From NCBI RefSeq assembly GCF_029968015.1, contig NZ_JASCIS010000004.1, positions 1-64,000 of the forward strand: DNA of 64,000 nucleotides. Direction: 5' to 3'. Below are positions 18,910-27,933 of the stretch, one piece after another. Each line of letters starts with the position of its first letter. Within the stretch, counting starts at the first letter, position 1. The stretch is from Streptomyces luteolus (GTDB lineage: Bacteria; Actinomycetota; Actinomycetes; Streptomycetales; Streptomycetaceae). The notes beneath the pieces were generated by a model. It searched no databases. It was not told the origin of the DNA and was given only the letters and a program-made list of their open reading frames with translations. A program made the translations under genes and the position numbers.

Positions 18910-19796
18910 CGCGCCACCTTCCGCTCGGCCTCGGGCGTCAGGAGCGCGGGGGTTCCGGGGGAGCGGAGATGGGCGAGCAACAGGTCCTCCAGGGACGGTT
19001 CCTGGGCCTCCCAGTCGGCGGCTATCGGGCCGTCGGGGCGGATCAGGGCAGTGGTGCCGCGCCCGGTCGCGCGGGACTCGACGACGGTGTGCGGGGCGAG
19101 TTCGGCGGCGGGACGGCGGCCGGTGACCAGACAGTGCGCGGCGACCAGGTCGTCGATGGGGCCGCCGAGGCGGATCCGGCCGCCGGAGACGAGCAGCAGG
19201 TGGTCGCAGGAGTCGGCCAGCTCGCCGACGATGTGCGAGGACATCACGACGGTGGTGCCGTGCTCGGCGGCCTGGGCCATCAGGGTGCCCATGAGCTGGT
19301 GCCGGGCGAGCGGGTCGAGGTCGGCCATCGGCTCGTCGAGGAGCAGCAGTTCGGCCCGCTTGCCGAGGGCGAGGGCGAGCGCGACGCGGGTGCGCTGCCC
19401 GCCCGAGAGCGTACGGACCCGTGCGGCCGGGTCCAACTCCCCTTCTTCTACGACACGTTGGGCGAACTCGGCGTCCCATCGGTCGGGGTTGAGCTCGGCG
19501 CCGAGGCGGAGCGTGTCGGCGATGCTGAGCTGCGGGTGGAGCGGCTTGTCCTGGGCGACGTACGCGATCCGGGCGCGGGCGGCGGCCGGGGTGGTGCCGA
19601 GGACGGTGAGGCGGCCCGCGGTGGGGCGGGCGAGCCCGGCCGCGAGGGCGAGGAGCGTGGACTTGCCCGCGCCGTTCGGGCCGACGACCGCGCAGATCCG
19701 GCCGGTGGGCAGCCGGAAGGAGCAGTCGTCGAGCGCCGGGCCGCGGCGCCCGTACGTCTTGCCCAGTGCGGCCGCCTCGATGGCGCTTCCGGTCAT
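18906..19796 (-). CDS. ABC transporter ATP-binding protein
   Basis: 296 aa from ATG 19796, overlapping the GntR stop (ATGA). Walker A is GPNGAGKST, the Q-loop VAQDKPLHP, the signature LSGGQRTRVALALALG, Walker B LLLLDEPMADLDP and the switch His in SSHIVGE. A C-terminal extension of about 80 residues after the switch is typical of CcmA-type exporter ATPases. It powers the permease encoded next. Confidence 0.93.
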   Translation of the reverse strand: MTGSAIEAAALGKTYGRRGPALDDCSFRLPTGRICAVVGPNGAGKSTLLALAAGLARPTAGRLTVLGTTPAAARARIAYVAQDKPLHPQLSIADTLRLGAELNPDRWDAEFAQRVVEEGELDPAARVRTLSGGQRTRVALALALGKRAELLLLDEPMADLDPLARHQLMGTLMAQAAEHGTTVVMSSHIVGELADSCDHLLLVSGGRIRLGGPIDDLVAAHCLVTGRRPAAELAPHTVVESRATGRGTTALIRPDGPIAADWEAQEPSLEDLLLAHLRSPGTPALLTPEAERKVAR

Positions 19797-20224
19797 GCGG
19801 GGTCTCCCTTGGCTGTGCGCTTCGGTCGGGTGGGCCGGTCCGTCGGCTGCTGCGTGAACTGCTCTTCGAGTACGGCCGTGAACAGGGCTGCCACGTCGTC
19901 CCGTTCGAGCCCCGCGGCGCGGGCGCGCTCGGCCCAGCGGCTGAGTTCGCCGTGCAGCGGGGAGTCGGCGGGTGCGGAGCCCAGTGACTTCGTCACGAAG
20001 GTGCCGAGGCCGCGGCGGGCCTCGACCAGGCCCTCGCGTTCCAGTTCGCGGTAGGCCTTCAGCACCGTGTTCGGGTTGATGGCCGTGGCCTCGACGACCT
20101 CGCGGGCCGTGGGCAGCTTGTCGCCCGGTTCCAACAGGCCGAGGCGCAGGGCCTGTTTGGTCTGCTGCACGAGTTGGACGTACGTGGCGACACCGCTGCG
20201 CCGGTCGATCCGGTAGGCGAACAC
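19793..20224 (-). CDS. GntR-family regulator, YtrA subfamily
   Basis: 143 aa from GTG 20224. The GntR winged helix covers residues about 12-80 (YVQLVQQTKQALRLGLLEPG, LPTAREVVEATAINPNTVLK, YRELEREGLVEARRGLGTFV). The short C-terminal helical tail, with no large ligand domain, is diagnostic of the YtrA group, which usually represses its own ABC operon. It starts the operon and sits next to a perfect palindrome that is an obvious operator. Confidence 0.92.
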   Translation of the reverse strand: MFAYRIDRRSGVATYVQLVQQTKQALRLGLLEPGDKLPTAREVVEATAINPNTVLKAYRELEREGLVEARRGLGTFVTKSLGSAPADSPLHGELSRWAERARAAGLERDDVAALFTAVLEEQFTQQPTDRPTRPKRTAKGDPA

Positions 20225-20237
20225 GTCTGCTCAACCC

Positions 20238-20265
20238 CCTTTCACTAATCAAGTAGTGAAAGGGT
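20238..20265. promoter_or_regulatory. GntR (YtrA) operator palindrome
   Basis: CCCTTTCACTA-ATCAAG-TAGTGAAAGGG: perfect 11-bp arms, 14 bp upstream of the GntR start codon. Position and symmetry indicate autoregulation of the GntR-ABC operon. Confidence 0.8.
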
Positions 20266-20277
20266 GATCCAAAGAAG

Positions 20278-20315
20278 GGGCGGCGTCAAGGGCTGAAACC
20301 CTCGATGCCGCCCCA
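20278..20315 (-). terminator. Hairpin downstream of mshD
   Basis: 16-bp arms with 14 matches (GGGGCGGCGTCAAGGG against its near complement) and a 6-nt loop, 35 bp past the mshD stop. Likely ends mshD transcription before the GntR-ABC promoter. Confidence 0.7.
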
Positions 20316-20349
20316 GCGCTCTTTCAGCGGAGCTGAGTTGCCAGGAGGC

Positions 20350-21273
20350 TCACGTCTCCGTGCGGTACATCAGGTCCGTCTCGTGCGTGCTGAAGCCGAG
20401 CCGCTCGTAGACCGAGACGGCCGCCTTGTTGTCCGCGTCCACGTACAGCATCGCCGTCGGAAGGCCCGCGGCCGCCAGGTGGCGCAGGCCGATCGCAGTG
20501 AGCGCCTTGCCGAGGCCGGTGCCCTGGGCGGCGGGGCGGACGCCCACCACGTACACCTCACCGAGGCCCTCCGGCGCGTGCACCTTCGTCCAGTGGAAGC
20601 CGAGCAGCTCGCCCTCGGCGTTCTCGGCCAGGAAGAAGCCCGCCGGGTCGAACCAGGGCTCGGCCTTGCGGTCGTCGAGGTCGCGCTGGGTGAGCGAGCC
20701 CTGCTCGGGGTGGTGCGCGAAGGCCTCCGCGTTGGCCGCGAGCCACTCCGCGTCGTCCTGCCCGGGCTCGAAGGTGCGTACGGTCACGCCCGCGGGCAGG
20801 GCCGGCTCGGCGATCGCATCGGGGCTCAACGGGCGCCGCATCTGCCGCAGTTCACGGAAGAGCGTGAGGCCGAGGACCTGCGCGAGATGCCGGGCCGCGG
20901 CGTGCCCGCCGTGCGCCCAGACCCGCAGCCGCTTGCCGGAGGAGGCGAGCAGCGCGGTGCCGAGGGCGCGGCCGTGGCCGTGGCCGCGGTGCCCCGGGTG
21001 GACCACGAGTTCACCGGCCGGGGCCTCGACCGGGTCGGTGTCCTCCAGCTGGGCGTACCCCACGAGCTGGCCGCCGACGTCGAGCAGGAGGTGCCGCACG
21101 CCGTCGCGCGGGCCCCCGCGCAGCTGCAGCCGGCCCTGCTCGGACACGGCCTGCTGGCCGTCGGCGCGGGCGGCGTCGGCGAGCAGCGCGAGCACGGCGT
21201 CGGCCTGTTCCTCGGTGAGCGCGTCGAGGGTCTGGATCGAACGCGGCGGGACCGCGGGAGCTGCGTCTGTCAT
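20350..21273 (-). CDS. mshD: Mycothiol synthase
   Basis: 307 aa. MshD acetylates Cys-GlcN-Ins with acetyl-CoA in the last step of mycothiol synthesis in the cytoplasm. The protein has two GNAT domains: N-terminal with VHPGHRGHGHGRALGTALL and C-terminal with VVGVRPAAQGTGLGKALTAI, the latter holding the better acetyl-CoA loop, then AMLYVDADNKAAVSVYERLG. Length and order match actinobacterial MshD. mshA lies in the same window; the two are not in one operon. Confidence 0.93.
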   Translation of the reverse strand: MTDAAPAVPPRSIQTLDALTEEQADAVLALLADAARADGQQAVSEQGRLQLRGGPRDGVRHLLLDVGGQLVGYAQLEDTDPVEAPAGELVVHPGHRGHGHGRALGTALLASSGKRLRVWAHGGHAAARHLAQVLGLTLFRELRQMRRPLSPDAIAEPALPAGVTVRTFEPGQDDAEWLAANAEAFAHHPEQGSLTQRDLDDRKAEPWFDPAGFFLAENAEGELLGFHWTKVHAPEGLGEVYVVGVRPAAQGTGLGKALTAIGLRHLAAAGLPTAMLYVDADNKAAVSVYERLGFSTHETDLMYRTET

Positions 21274-21471
21274 GCCCTTGAGCGTACGTCGATTCGCGCC
21301 GGTAACCCCATGGGCGTGTCCGCGACCCGGCGGCGGTACCGCCGCTACGGGCCCTGGCAGGTCGGTCGGGCGACCCCGGGGGCAACCTGCTCGTAACCCG
21401 CCACCCCTGTTGCGCTACGCGCGTTGACTCTAGGCTGCACGCTCGACCGTGCGGACTGTGAAGGGGAACAG

Positions 21472-23271
21472 ATGTCAGGCAGAGCTCAACGGCGCCGTGT
21501 CGGGGGCCGGTTGGTGGTGGGCGTCGTGGCGCTCGGCGCGAGCGCCGGAGTGCTCGCGGCGGCGCTGCCCGCGGGCGCCGAGGGGGCGCGCGGGACGGAC
21601 CGGGGGCGCACGGTGGACGTGCAACTGCTCTCGTTCAACGACCTGCACGGAAACCTGGAGCCGCCCGCCGGTTCCTCGGGCCAGGTGACCGAGCGCCAGG
21701 CGGACGGCAGCGAGCAGAAGATCGACGCGGGCGGGGTCGAGTACCTCGCGACGTCGCTGCGCGAGGCGCGCGAGGGCCACCGCTACAGCGCGACCGTCGC
21801 GGCCGGTGACCTGATCGGCGGCTCGCCGCTGCTCTCCGGCCTGTTCCACGACGAGCCGACCGTCGAGGCGCTCAACAAGCTGGACCTCGACGTCAGCAGC
21901 GTCGGCAACCACGAGTTCGACGAGGGCCGCGCCGAGCTGCGGCGCATCCAGCGCGGCGGCTGCCACCCGAAGGACGGCTGCTACGAGGACGGCAAGACGT
22001 TCGAGGGCGCGGACTTCCCGTACCTCACGGCGAACGTGACGGACGAGAAGACCGGCAAGCCGCTCCTGAAGCCGTACACCGTGTGGAAGAAGAACGGGGT
22101 GAAGATCGGCTTCATCGGCCTCACCCTGGAGGGCACCCCGGACATCGTCTCCGCCGAGGGCATCAAGGGCCTGAAATTCCACGACGAGATCGAGACGCTC
22201 GACAAGTACGCCAAGGAGCTGGACCAGCAGGGCGTGAAGTCGATCGTGGCGCTCGTCCACGAAGGCGGCGAGCCGGCCTCGCAGGCGTACAACTACGACT
22301 GCGACAGCCCCGGCCCCGGCGACGGCGTCTCCGGGCCGATCACCGAGATAGCCAAGGGCGTCACGCCCAAGGTGGACGCCTTCGTCACGGGCCACACCCA
22401 CCAGGCGTACGTGTGCAGCATCCCGGACCCTGCGGGCAAGCCGCGCCTGGTCACCTCGGCCTCGTCGTACGGGAAGCTCTACACCGACACGACCCTGACC
22501 TACGACCGCAAGACCAAGGACATCGTGCGCGCGGGCGTGAAGTCCGCGAACAAGGTCGTACGCCGGGACGTGCCCAAGGCCGCCGACATGACCTCGCTGA
22601 TCGAGCGCTGGAACAAGCTGGCCGCGCCGATCGCGAGCAAGCCGGTGGGCTACATCTCCGGTGACATCCCGGGCCGCGGCGCGGGCACGCCCGAGCAGCC
22701 GCTCGGCGACCTGATCGCGGACGCCCAGCTCGCGCACGCCAAGTCCCTCGACGACAAGGCCGTGCTCACCCTGATGAACCCGGGCGGCATCCGCTCCGAC
22801 CTCGTCCACAAGGCGAGCGGCAGCGAGGGCGACGGGGTGGTGACCTACGGCGAGGCCTTCACGGTGCAGCCGTTCAGCAACACCGTGAACCTGGTCGACC
22901 TCACCGGCGCCCAGCTGGTCACCGCGCTGAAGCAGCAGGTCAGCGGCGCGAACGAGGCCTCCCCGAAGATCCTTCAGGTTTCGGAGGGCCTCACGTACAC
23001 GCTCGACATGACCAAGGCGGGCGCGGACCGCGTCGTCACCGACACGATCCGCCTGAACGGCAAGCCTCTGGACGAGTCCGCCACCTACCGGGTCGCCCTG
23101 AATTCCTTCCTCGCGGGCGGCGGCGACGGCTTCACCGAGCTCGGCAAGGGCAAGAACCCGCTGGTCGGCAGCGACGACCTGAAGGCGTTCAACGACTACC
23201 TGGCCGCCCACTCCTCGGCGGACCAGCCCATCGCACCGCCGAAGGCGGACCGCATCACGGTCGTGAAGTGA
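21472..23271 (+). CDS. Secreted 5'-nucleotidase / UDP-sugar hydrolase
   Basis: 599 aa from ATG 21472, preceded by AAGGGG. Signal peptide: an RRRVGGR start, a hydrophobic core and a cleavage-like LPAGAEG. The N-terminal calcineurin-like phosphoesterase has LLSFNDLHGNLEP, AGDLIGGSPL, VGNHEFDEG and VTGHTHQAYVC with the usual metal ligands. The C-terminal nucleotidase domain contains NPGGIRSDL and LNSFLAGGGDGFTEL. It acts outside the cell, releasing phosphate and nucleoside from nucleotides, so it may serve phosphate or nucleoside scavenging. Confidence 0.92.
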   Translation: MSGRAQRRRVGGRLVVGVVALGASAGVLAAALPAGAEGARGTDRGRTVDVQLLSFNDLHGNLEPPAGSSGQVTERQADGSEQKIDAGGVEYLATSLREAREGHRYSATVAAGDLIGGSPLLSGLFHDEPTVEALNKLDLDVSSVGNHEFDEGRAELRRIQRGGCHPKDGCYEDGKTFEGADFPYLTANVTDEKTGKPLLKPYTVWKKNGVKIGFIGLTLEGTPDIVSAEGIKGLKFHDEIETLDKYAKELDQQGVKSIVALVHEGGEPASQAYNYDCDSPGPGDGVSGPITEIAKGVTPKVDAFVTGHTHQAYVCSIPDPAGKPRLVTSASSYGKLYTDTTLTYDRKTKDIVRAGVKSANKVVRRDVPKAADMTSLIERWNKLAAPIASKPVGYISGDIPGRGAGTPEQPLGDLIADAQLAHAKSLDDKAVLTLMNPGGIRSDLVHKASGSEGDGVVTYGEAFTVQPFSNTVNLVDLTGAQLVTALKQQVSGANEASPKILQVSEGLTYTLDMTKAGADRVVTDTIRLNGKPLDESATYRVALNSFLAGGGDGFTELGKGKNPLVGSDDLKAFNDYLAAHSSADQPIAPPKADRITVVK

Positions 23272-23338
23272 CGCATTTCCTCCCTTACCCGTAGTAGGGG
23301 CTTGCTGTGGGGGGTGGCTCGCGTGGTCAGATGTGCCG

Positions 23339-24667
23339 ATGCGCACCACCCCCCACCGCATATCCACACAACATCCAGACAGCGTTTACGAAAACAGGTC
23401 CGGCGAGGGCTACGAGAACAGGTCTGGCGAGGGCTACGAGAACAGGTCCGGCGACGTCTACGACAACAGGTCTGGCGACGGCTACGACAACAGGTCCGGC
23501 GACGTCTACGAGAATCCGTACGACGAGCTGGCCGCCCTCGCGGGCAACCCGCTGGACGAGTTCCTGCACGAGGAGCCGGACGACGACGAGGACTGGGCGC
23601 CGCCCAACCACCGCCGCTCCGGCCGCCGGAAACGCAACCGCTTCGCCGGGCTCCCGCTCGCCGCGAAGATGGTCGTCCTGCTCGTGGTGGCCGCCGCCTT
23701 CCTCGGCCTCGGTGACCGCTGGGCGCTTCTCTACACCGAGCACGAGGCCGCCGCGAAGCTCAAGGACGCGATGCACCTCAGCGCCGCCCCCGAGGTCGAC
23801 ATCGACGGCTTCCCCTTCCTCACCCAGGCCCTCGACGAACGCCTGGACACGGTCCGCATCACCGTCCCTGACGTGGCCGCCGACCGCGTCTCCCTCGCCA
23901 AGGTCGGAGCCACCGCCCACGACGTACGGATCAAGGGCGGCCTGCTTGACTTCAAGGGCGCCGAGATCGGCTCCATGGACGGCGAGGTGCTGCTCTCCTT
24001 CGACGACCTGAACCGTGAACTGGGCGCCTCCCAGGTCACGTTCACCGCCCGCGGCCACGACCGGGTGATCGCCCGCGGCACCCTGCCCGTCGCCGGGCAC
24101 GATCTGCGGGTGGCCGCCGAGGCCCGCATCCAGCGCAGCGGCGACCACGGCATCGCGACCCGGATCGGCGGCATGCGCCTCGACATCGGCGACCTGGCCA
24201 CGTACCGCCCCGGCACCGGGCCGGACGAGGGCCTCCACCTGAGCCGCAAGTCCGCGGCCCAGCTCCGGCACGAGACGGACAAGCTGAAGGCCCTCTTCCG
24301 GGTCGACGCGGTCGTCGAGCGGCTCGGCGTGCCCGACTCCGCGGTCCGCGCCGCGCTGCGCAACGAGCGGAAGCTCGCCGAACTCACCGGCTCCCCGCAC
24401 TTCGTCCAGAAGCTGATGAAGCTCAACCTGATCGACGTGGCGATGGGCCACCCCTGGCTCCTGAAGAAGCTCGGCCTCGACCCGGCCCTCCTCGACGGCC
24501 TCACCGAACTCACCCGCCCCGCACTCGCCGACCGCCTCTCCCTCGGCTTCCAGCTCCCGAAACTGCCGGGCACCGGGGATGTACGGCTGCGCGACGTGAA
24601 GGTCGAGAAGGACGGGATCCGGGTGCGGCTCAGCGGGGTGGGGCTGACGTTCGACAAGAACCCGTAG
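23339..24667 (+). CDS. LmeA-like (DUF2993) membrane-anchored lipid-binding protein
   Basis: 442 aa from ATG 23339 (GTG 23333 possible). The N-terminal 60 residues hold five YENRSGEG-type repeats and an acidic stretch, then a basic patch (RRSGRRKRNR) and one membrane helix MVVLLVVAAAFLGLG. The extracytoplasmic part has the DUF2993 opening EVDIDGFPFLTQAL and ends with VEKDGIRVRLSGVGLTF. LmeA of mycobacteria binds phospholipids during lipomannan assembly; a similar envelope-lipid role is plausible. A shorter paralogue sits at 36699. Confidence 0.8.
   Translation: MRTTPHRISTQHPDSVYENRSGEGYENRSGEGYENRSGDVYDNRSGDGYDNRSGDVYENPYDELAALAGNPLDEFLHEEPDDDEDWAPPNHRRSGRRKRNRFAGLPLAAKMVVLLVVAAAFLGLGDRWALLYTEHEAAAKLKDAMHLSAAPEVDIDGFPFLTQALDERLDTVRITVPDVAADRVSLAKVGATAHDVRIKGGLLDFKGAEIGSMDGEVLLSFDDLNRELGASQVTFTARGHDRVIARGTLPVAGHDLRVAAEARIQRSGDHGIATRIGGMRLDIGDLATYRPGTGPDEGLHLSRKSAAQLRHETDKLKALFRVDAVVERLGVPDSAVRAALRNERKLAELTGSPHFVQKLMKLNLIDVAMGHPWLLKKLGLDPALLDGLTELTRPALADRLSLGFQLPKLPGTGDVRLRDVKVEKDGIRVRLSGVGLTFDKNP
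23387..23506. repeat. Five 24-bp tandem repeats encoding an octapeptide
   Basis: Five contiguous 24-bp units encode Y(E/D)NRSG(E/D)(G/V) in frame near the N-terminus of the DUF2993 protein. Units differ by few bases, so slippage or recombination can change the copy number. Confidence 0.95.
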
Positions 24668-24677
24668 TGACGAGTAA

Positions 24678-25526
24678 CTAGTCCGTTCCGGCCAGGAATG
24701 CGCGTACGGCGTCGGCGAACTCCTCGGGCTTGCGGATATGCACCCAGTGGTCGCAGTCGAACGTGACGAGCGTGGTGTGCGCCCGCCGCTCCACCATGGC
24801 ACGGGCCTGCGCGGTCGGCAGCACCTGGCTGCGCAGGCCGTGTACGAGCAGGGCGGGGTGGGTGGTGCCCAGCCACTGGTCCCAGTGGTCGCCCAGCACG
24901 TGCCGGTCCGAGTCGATCATGTCCTCCGGGTGGCAGCCGAGCCGCCAGCCCTCCCCGGCGGGCCGGAACCCGGGTTCGAGTAGCGGCGCCAACTCCCCGC
25001 AGGCGGCGCGGAGTTCCTCGCGCGTGGGCGCGGTGTACGGCAGTCCGCGCAGGATGGCGAGGGGCGGTGGTTCGACGACGGGTAGCTGGGCCGGGCCGTC
25101 GACGTTCACCAGGGCCCGTACCGTCTCCGGGGCCTGCGCGGCGAGGTGGCAGGCGTTGACCGCGCCGAGGGAGTGCCCGAGTGCGACGGCGGGGTTGAGC
25201 CCCAGGTGCGCGATGAGGGCGAGCAGATCGTCCACGTACCCCGCCCGGTCGTAGCGGTCCGCGCGGTCCGAGTCACCGTGGCCGCGCTGGTCCGGGGCGA
25301 TCAACCGCCACGCGCCTTGCGGGGAGCACGCGTCGGCGCCGAGGGCTTCGGCGCTGAGGGCTTTGGTGTCGAGGGCTTCGGCGAGTGGGGCGAACTCGGC
25401 GCCCTCCCCGAGGTGGCCGTGGAGCGCGAGCAGCGGACGGCCATCTGCGGGGCCGAACTCCAGCCAGAAGAGCCGCCGTTGGCCGGGCAGGGTGAGATAC
25501 GAGCGGCGCGGCGCGGAGGAGGCCAT
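24678..25526 (-). CDS. Alpha/beta hydrolase
   Basis: 282 aa. Oxyanion segment LLALHGHLGEG, nucleophile elbow GHSLGAVNA and terminal His in FDCDHWVHIRKPEEF match the alpha/beta hydrolase fold. At the usual acid position, where many members read D-x-V-P, this protein has GLRSQVLP, so the acid may come from another strand. It is convergent with the DUF2993 gene and divergent from the PI-PLC gene. A cytoplasmic esterase or lactonase is likely; the substrate is not predictable. Confidence 0.82.
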   Translation of the reverse strand: MASSAPRRSYLTLPGQRRLFWLEFGPADGRPLLALHGHLGEGAEFAPLAEALDTKALSAEALGADACSPQGAWRLIAPDQRGHGDSDRADRYDRAGYVDDLLALIAHLGLNPAVALGHSLGAVNACHLAAQAPETVRALVNVDGPAQLPVVEPPPLAILRGLPYTAPTREELRAACGELAPLLEPGFRPAGEGWRLGCHPEDMIDSDRHVLGDHWDQWLGTTHPALLVHGLRSQVLPTAQARAMVERRAHTTLVTFDCDHWVHIRKPEEFADAVRAFLAGTD

Positions 25527-25604
25527 GCCCCCACCGTACGTTTGTCACTTACGTATCTGTTACGCATCTGTCGCCACACAGCCTCCTGTGCTTGCCTGCT
25601 CGGC

Positions 25605-26492
25605 ATGACCACGACCATGAACCGACGGGGATTCCTTACGGCAGCGGCGGTCCTCTCCGCCGCAGGACTGCTCGGCTACGCGGGCACGGCACCCGCGCAC
25701 GCCCGCACTCTGGGCACTCAGGACTGGATGGGCGGCCTCGGCGACGGAACCGCCCTGCGCACCCTCACCATCCCGGGCACGCACGACTCGGGGGCGCGTT
25801 TCGGCGGCCCCTGGACGGAGTGCCAGAACACGACGATCGCCGAGCAGCTCGCCTCCGGCATCCGCTTCCTGGACGTCCGCTGCCGCGCGATCGACGGCTC
25901 GTTCGCCATCCACCACGGCGCGTTCTACCAGGAGTTGATGTTCGGCGACGTCCTGATCGCCTGCCGCGACTTCCTCACCGCGCACCCGTCGGAGACGGTC
26001 CTGATGCGCGTCAAGCAGGAGTACTCGGAGGTGCCGGACGCGGAGTTCGGTGCGATCTTCACGGACTACCTGGATGTACGAGGCTGGCGCTCGCTGTTCG
26101 TCGTCGGCGACGCACTGCCCACGCTCGGGCAGGCCCGCGGCAAGGTGGTGCTGCTCGCGGACAACGGCGGCCTGCCGGGAGGGATCCGCTGGGGAGACGG
26201 GTCCGCGTTCGTCATCCAGGACGACTACATGGCGGAGCCCTTCGCCAAGTGGCCGCAGATAGAGGCCCACTTCCGGAAGGCGGCCACGGAACCCGGCCCC
26301 TGCTACATCAACTTCGTCTCGACCGCCGCGGCCCTCCCACCCCGCTGGAACGCGGACCGCCTGAACCCCCAGGTACACGAACTGCTTGACGGTCCGGGTG
26401 CCGAATGGCGGGGCTTGGGCATAGTCCCGATGGACTACCCGAACACGAGATCAGGCCTGGTCGAGACCTTGATCCGGCACAACGGCGCCTGA
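25605..26492 (+). CDS. Tat-exported phosphatidylinositol-specific phospholipase C-like protein
   Basis: 295 aa from ATG 25605. The N-terminus is a Tat signal: NRRGFLTAAAVLSAAGLL followed by APAHA cleavage. The PI-PLC X domain begins at LGDGTALRTLTIPGTHDSGA with the first catalytic His, and the second His is in FAIHHGAFYQE. Bacterial PI-PLCs cleave phosphatidylinositol by phosphotransfer and need no calcium. It is secreted and probably acts on host or own inositol lipids. Its last 42 bp overlap the convergent hypothetical gene. Confidence 0.9.
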   Translation: MTTTMNRRGFLTAAAVLSAAGLLGYAGTAPAHARTLGTQDWMGGLGDGTALRTLTIPGTHDSGARFGGPWTECQNTTIAEQLASGIRFLDVRCRAIDGSFAIHHGAFYQELMFGDVLIACRDFLTAHPSETVLMRVKQEYSEVPDAEFGAIFTDYLDVRGWRSLFVVGDALPTLGQARGKVVLLADNGGLPGGIRWGDGSAFVIQDDYMAEPFAKWPQIEAHFRKAATEPGPCYINFVSTAAALPPRWNADRLNPQVHELLDGPGAEWRGLGIVPMDYPNTRSGLVETLIRHNGA

Positions 26493-26780
26493 ACTCGCCG
26501 GGATCCGGCCTCCCCGGCTCACCGCGATCCGCAGCACCTCGCGCAACGACTCCACGGCCCGGGCGAGCGCAAACCGCACAGCACGCTCCCCGGCCACGGA
26601 GTCGTCAAGCACGGCCCGCGCTCCCGCCAACACAGCCTCTCCACACTCCAGTTGCTCCTCCTCGATGTCGTCCGCGAGCCGACTGAGGGTGCTGTGCGGG
26701 TCATCGGAGCTGAGATAACAGGGCTTGCCGTCCTCCGAACTCCAGGGCAGCAGCCGCAGACGCAGATCGATGTCACTCAC
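26451..26780 (-). CDS. Conserved hypothetical protein of XRE-DUF397 loci
   Basis: 109 aa from GTG 26780, which overlaps the preceding stop by GTGA. The protein starts SDIDLRLRLLPWSSEDGKPC and continues with YLSSDDPHSTLSRLADDIE and a helical, Ala-rich second half. I recall very similar proteins next to XRE/DUF397 genes in many streptomycetes; no function is known. Translational coupling to the tiny hydrophobic protein upstream indicates a two-gene unit divergent from the XRE regulator. Confidence 0.7.
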   Translation of the reverse strand: MSDIDLRLRLLPWSSEDGKPCYLSSDDPHSTLSRLADDIEEEQLECGEAVLAGARAVLDDSVAGERAVRFALARAVESLREVLRIAVSRGGRIPASSGAVVPDQGLDQA

Positions 26781-26968
26781 CGCCGCCCGACCTCCATCCC
26801 GTGGATACGACGCGGCCCCATGTCGAAGCCGAGGACCGCGAGCCGCAACTCCATCCGTCGGCGAGTGCGCCGCCCGAGCGGCAGGCCTCCGACCCGATGC
26901 CGCCCACGCGGCGGCAGAAGCAGGCTGAGCACGAGCAACAGGCACAGCAAAAGGGCGCGTTGAACCAC
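26777..26968 (-). CDS. Small hydrophobic/basic protein, XRE-locus partner
   Basis: 63 aa from GTG 26968. It has a hydrophobic N-terminal stretch (ALLLCLLLVLSLLLPP) followed by an Arg/Gly-rich tail (RGRHRVGG, RRTRRRMEL), so a membrane or export segment is likely. It overlaps the next gene by GTGA and lies 140 bp from the divergent XRE regulator. It is short but keeps the typical position and coupling of such loci in Streptomyces. Confidence 0.55.
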   Translation of the reverse strand: MVQRALLLCLLLVLSLLLPPRGRHRVGGLPLGRRTRRRMELRLAVLGFDMGPRRIHGMEVGRR

Positions 26969-27108
26969 GGCAGACTCCAGGCAGGGGAATGTTCGCTGAG
27001 CGGTGATTACCGTTCGTGTCTCGATGATTACGGCAAAGCCCTACGCTGCAACAGGGGTCCACCGTTGCCTGCTGAAGGGGCAACACCTGGCAACGGCAAG
27101 GGGGTTGT

Positions 27109-27933
27109 ATGTCTGAATTGCTCGATATGGAAGGTCGATCGGGGCGTGAAACGCTGGCGCGGACCTTGAGAGGCCTGCGCGAGAAGGCCGGTATCTCACT
27201 CGGAAAACTGGCCGACGACACGGCCTACGACAAGAGCTACCTCTCCCGCCTGGAGTCCGGCCAACGCTTCTCGAAGCTGGGCGTGATGGAGGAACTCGAC
27301 CTCTACTACGGCTGCGGTGACCTGCTGGTTTCCCGCTGGAAGGCGGCGAAGCGGGAGGTCTTCAAGGACGAGTTCAAGGGGTTCATGGACCTGGAGGAGA
27401 CCGCCCGGGTGATGTGGAAGTACACGCCTGGTATTCCCGGTCTTCTCCAGTCCGAGGGCTTCGCTCAGGAGGTGTTGTCTGGGCCTCAGGCAACACCTGA
27501 GCCGGAAGGCTGGGTGGAGGAGCAGGTTGCGGCCCGCCTCGGACGGCAGCAGCTACTGAAACAAGAGCCCAGGCCGTACGTTCGCGTCATCATCGACGAA
27601 TACGCCTTCAGGCGCCCAACTGCATGCGCGGAGGCCTGGGTAGAGCAGCTCCTGCACATCGAGAGCGCAGCACGGTGGCCGAATATCGTGATCCAAGTGC
27701 TCCCGTTCAAGGCGGGATTGCACCACTACATGAGCGATTCACTGACGTTACTGTGGCAGGAGGACGGGAGCGCTGTTGCCTACGTGGAGGGCAACACCAG
27801 TGGCGTGCTGATCAAGGACAACGCCGGTGTTCTGAACCGGCGCCTGTCCTACGATCGTCTCAGAGACCTGGCGCTGTCCCCGTCGGACTCACTCGCGTTC
27901 ATGCGGGACGTCATAGAGGAGCACCGATCATGA
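27109..27933 (+). CDS. XRE-family regulator with DUF5753 domain (WhiJ/Scr1-like), TTA-containing
   Basis: 274 aa from ATG 27109. N-terminal helix-turn-helix (RTLRGLREKAGISLGKLADD, SYLSRLESGQRFSKLG), then a DUF5753 sensor/effector domain (IPGLLQSEGFAQEVLSG, IDEYAFRRP, NIVIQVLPFKAGLHHYMSD). Leu214 is encoded by TTA (27748-27750), so translation should depend on the developmental bldA tRNA. It overlaps the first DUF397 gene by ATGA. In WhiJ-type systems the small DUF397 protein antagonises the XRE partner to control development or antibiotic production. Several GTTGCC/GGCAAC elements upstream (27064-27094) may be its operator. Confidence 0.88.
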   Translation: MSELLDMEGRSGRETLARTLRGLREKAGISLGKLADDTAYDKSYLSRLESGQRFSKLGVMEELDLYYGCGDLLVSRWKAAKREVFKDEFKGFMDLEETARVMWKYTPGIPGLLQSEGFAQEVLSGPQATPEPEGWVEEQVAARLGRQQLLKQEPRPYVRVIIDEYAFRRPTACAEAWVEQLLHIESAARWPNIVIQVLPFKAGLHHYMSDSLTLLWQEDGSAVAYVEGNTSGVLIKDNAGVLNRRLSYDRLRDLALSPSDSLAFMRDVIEEHRS

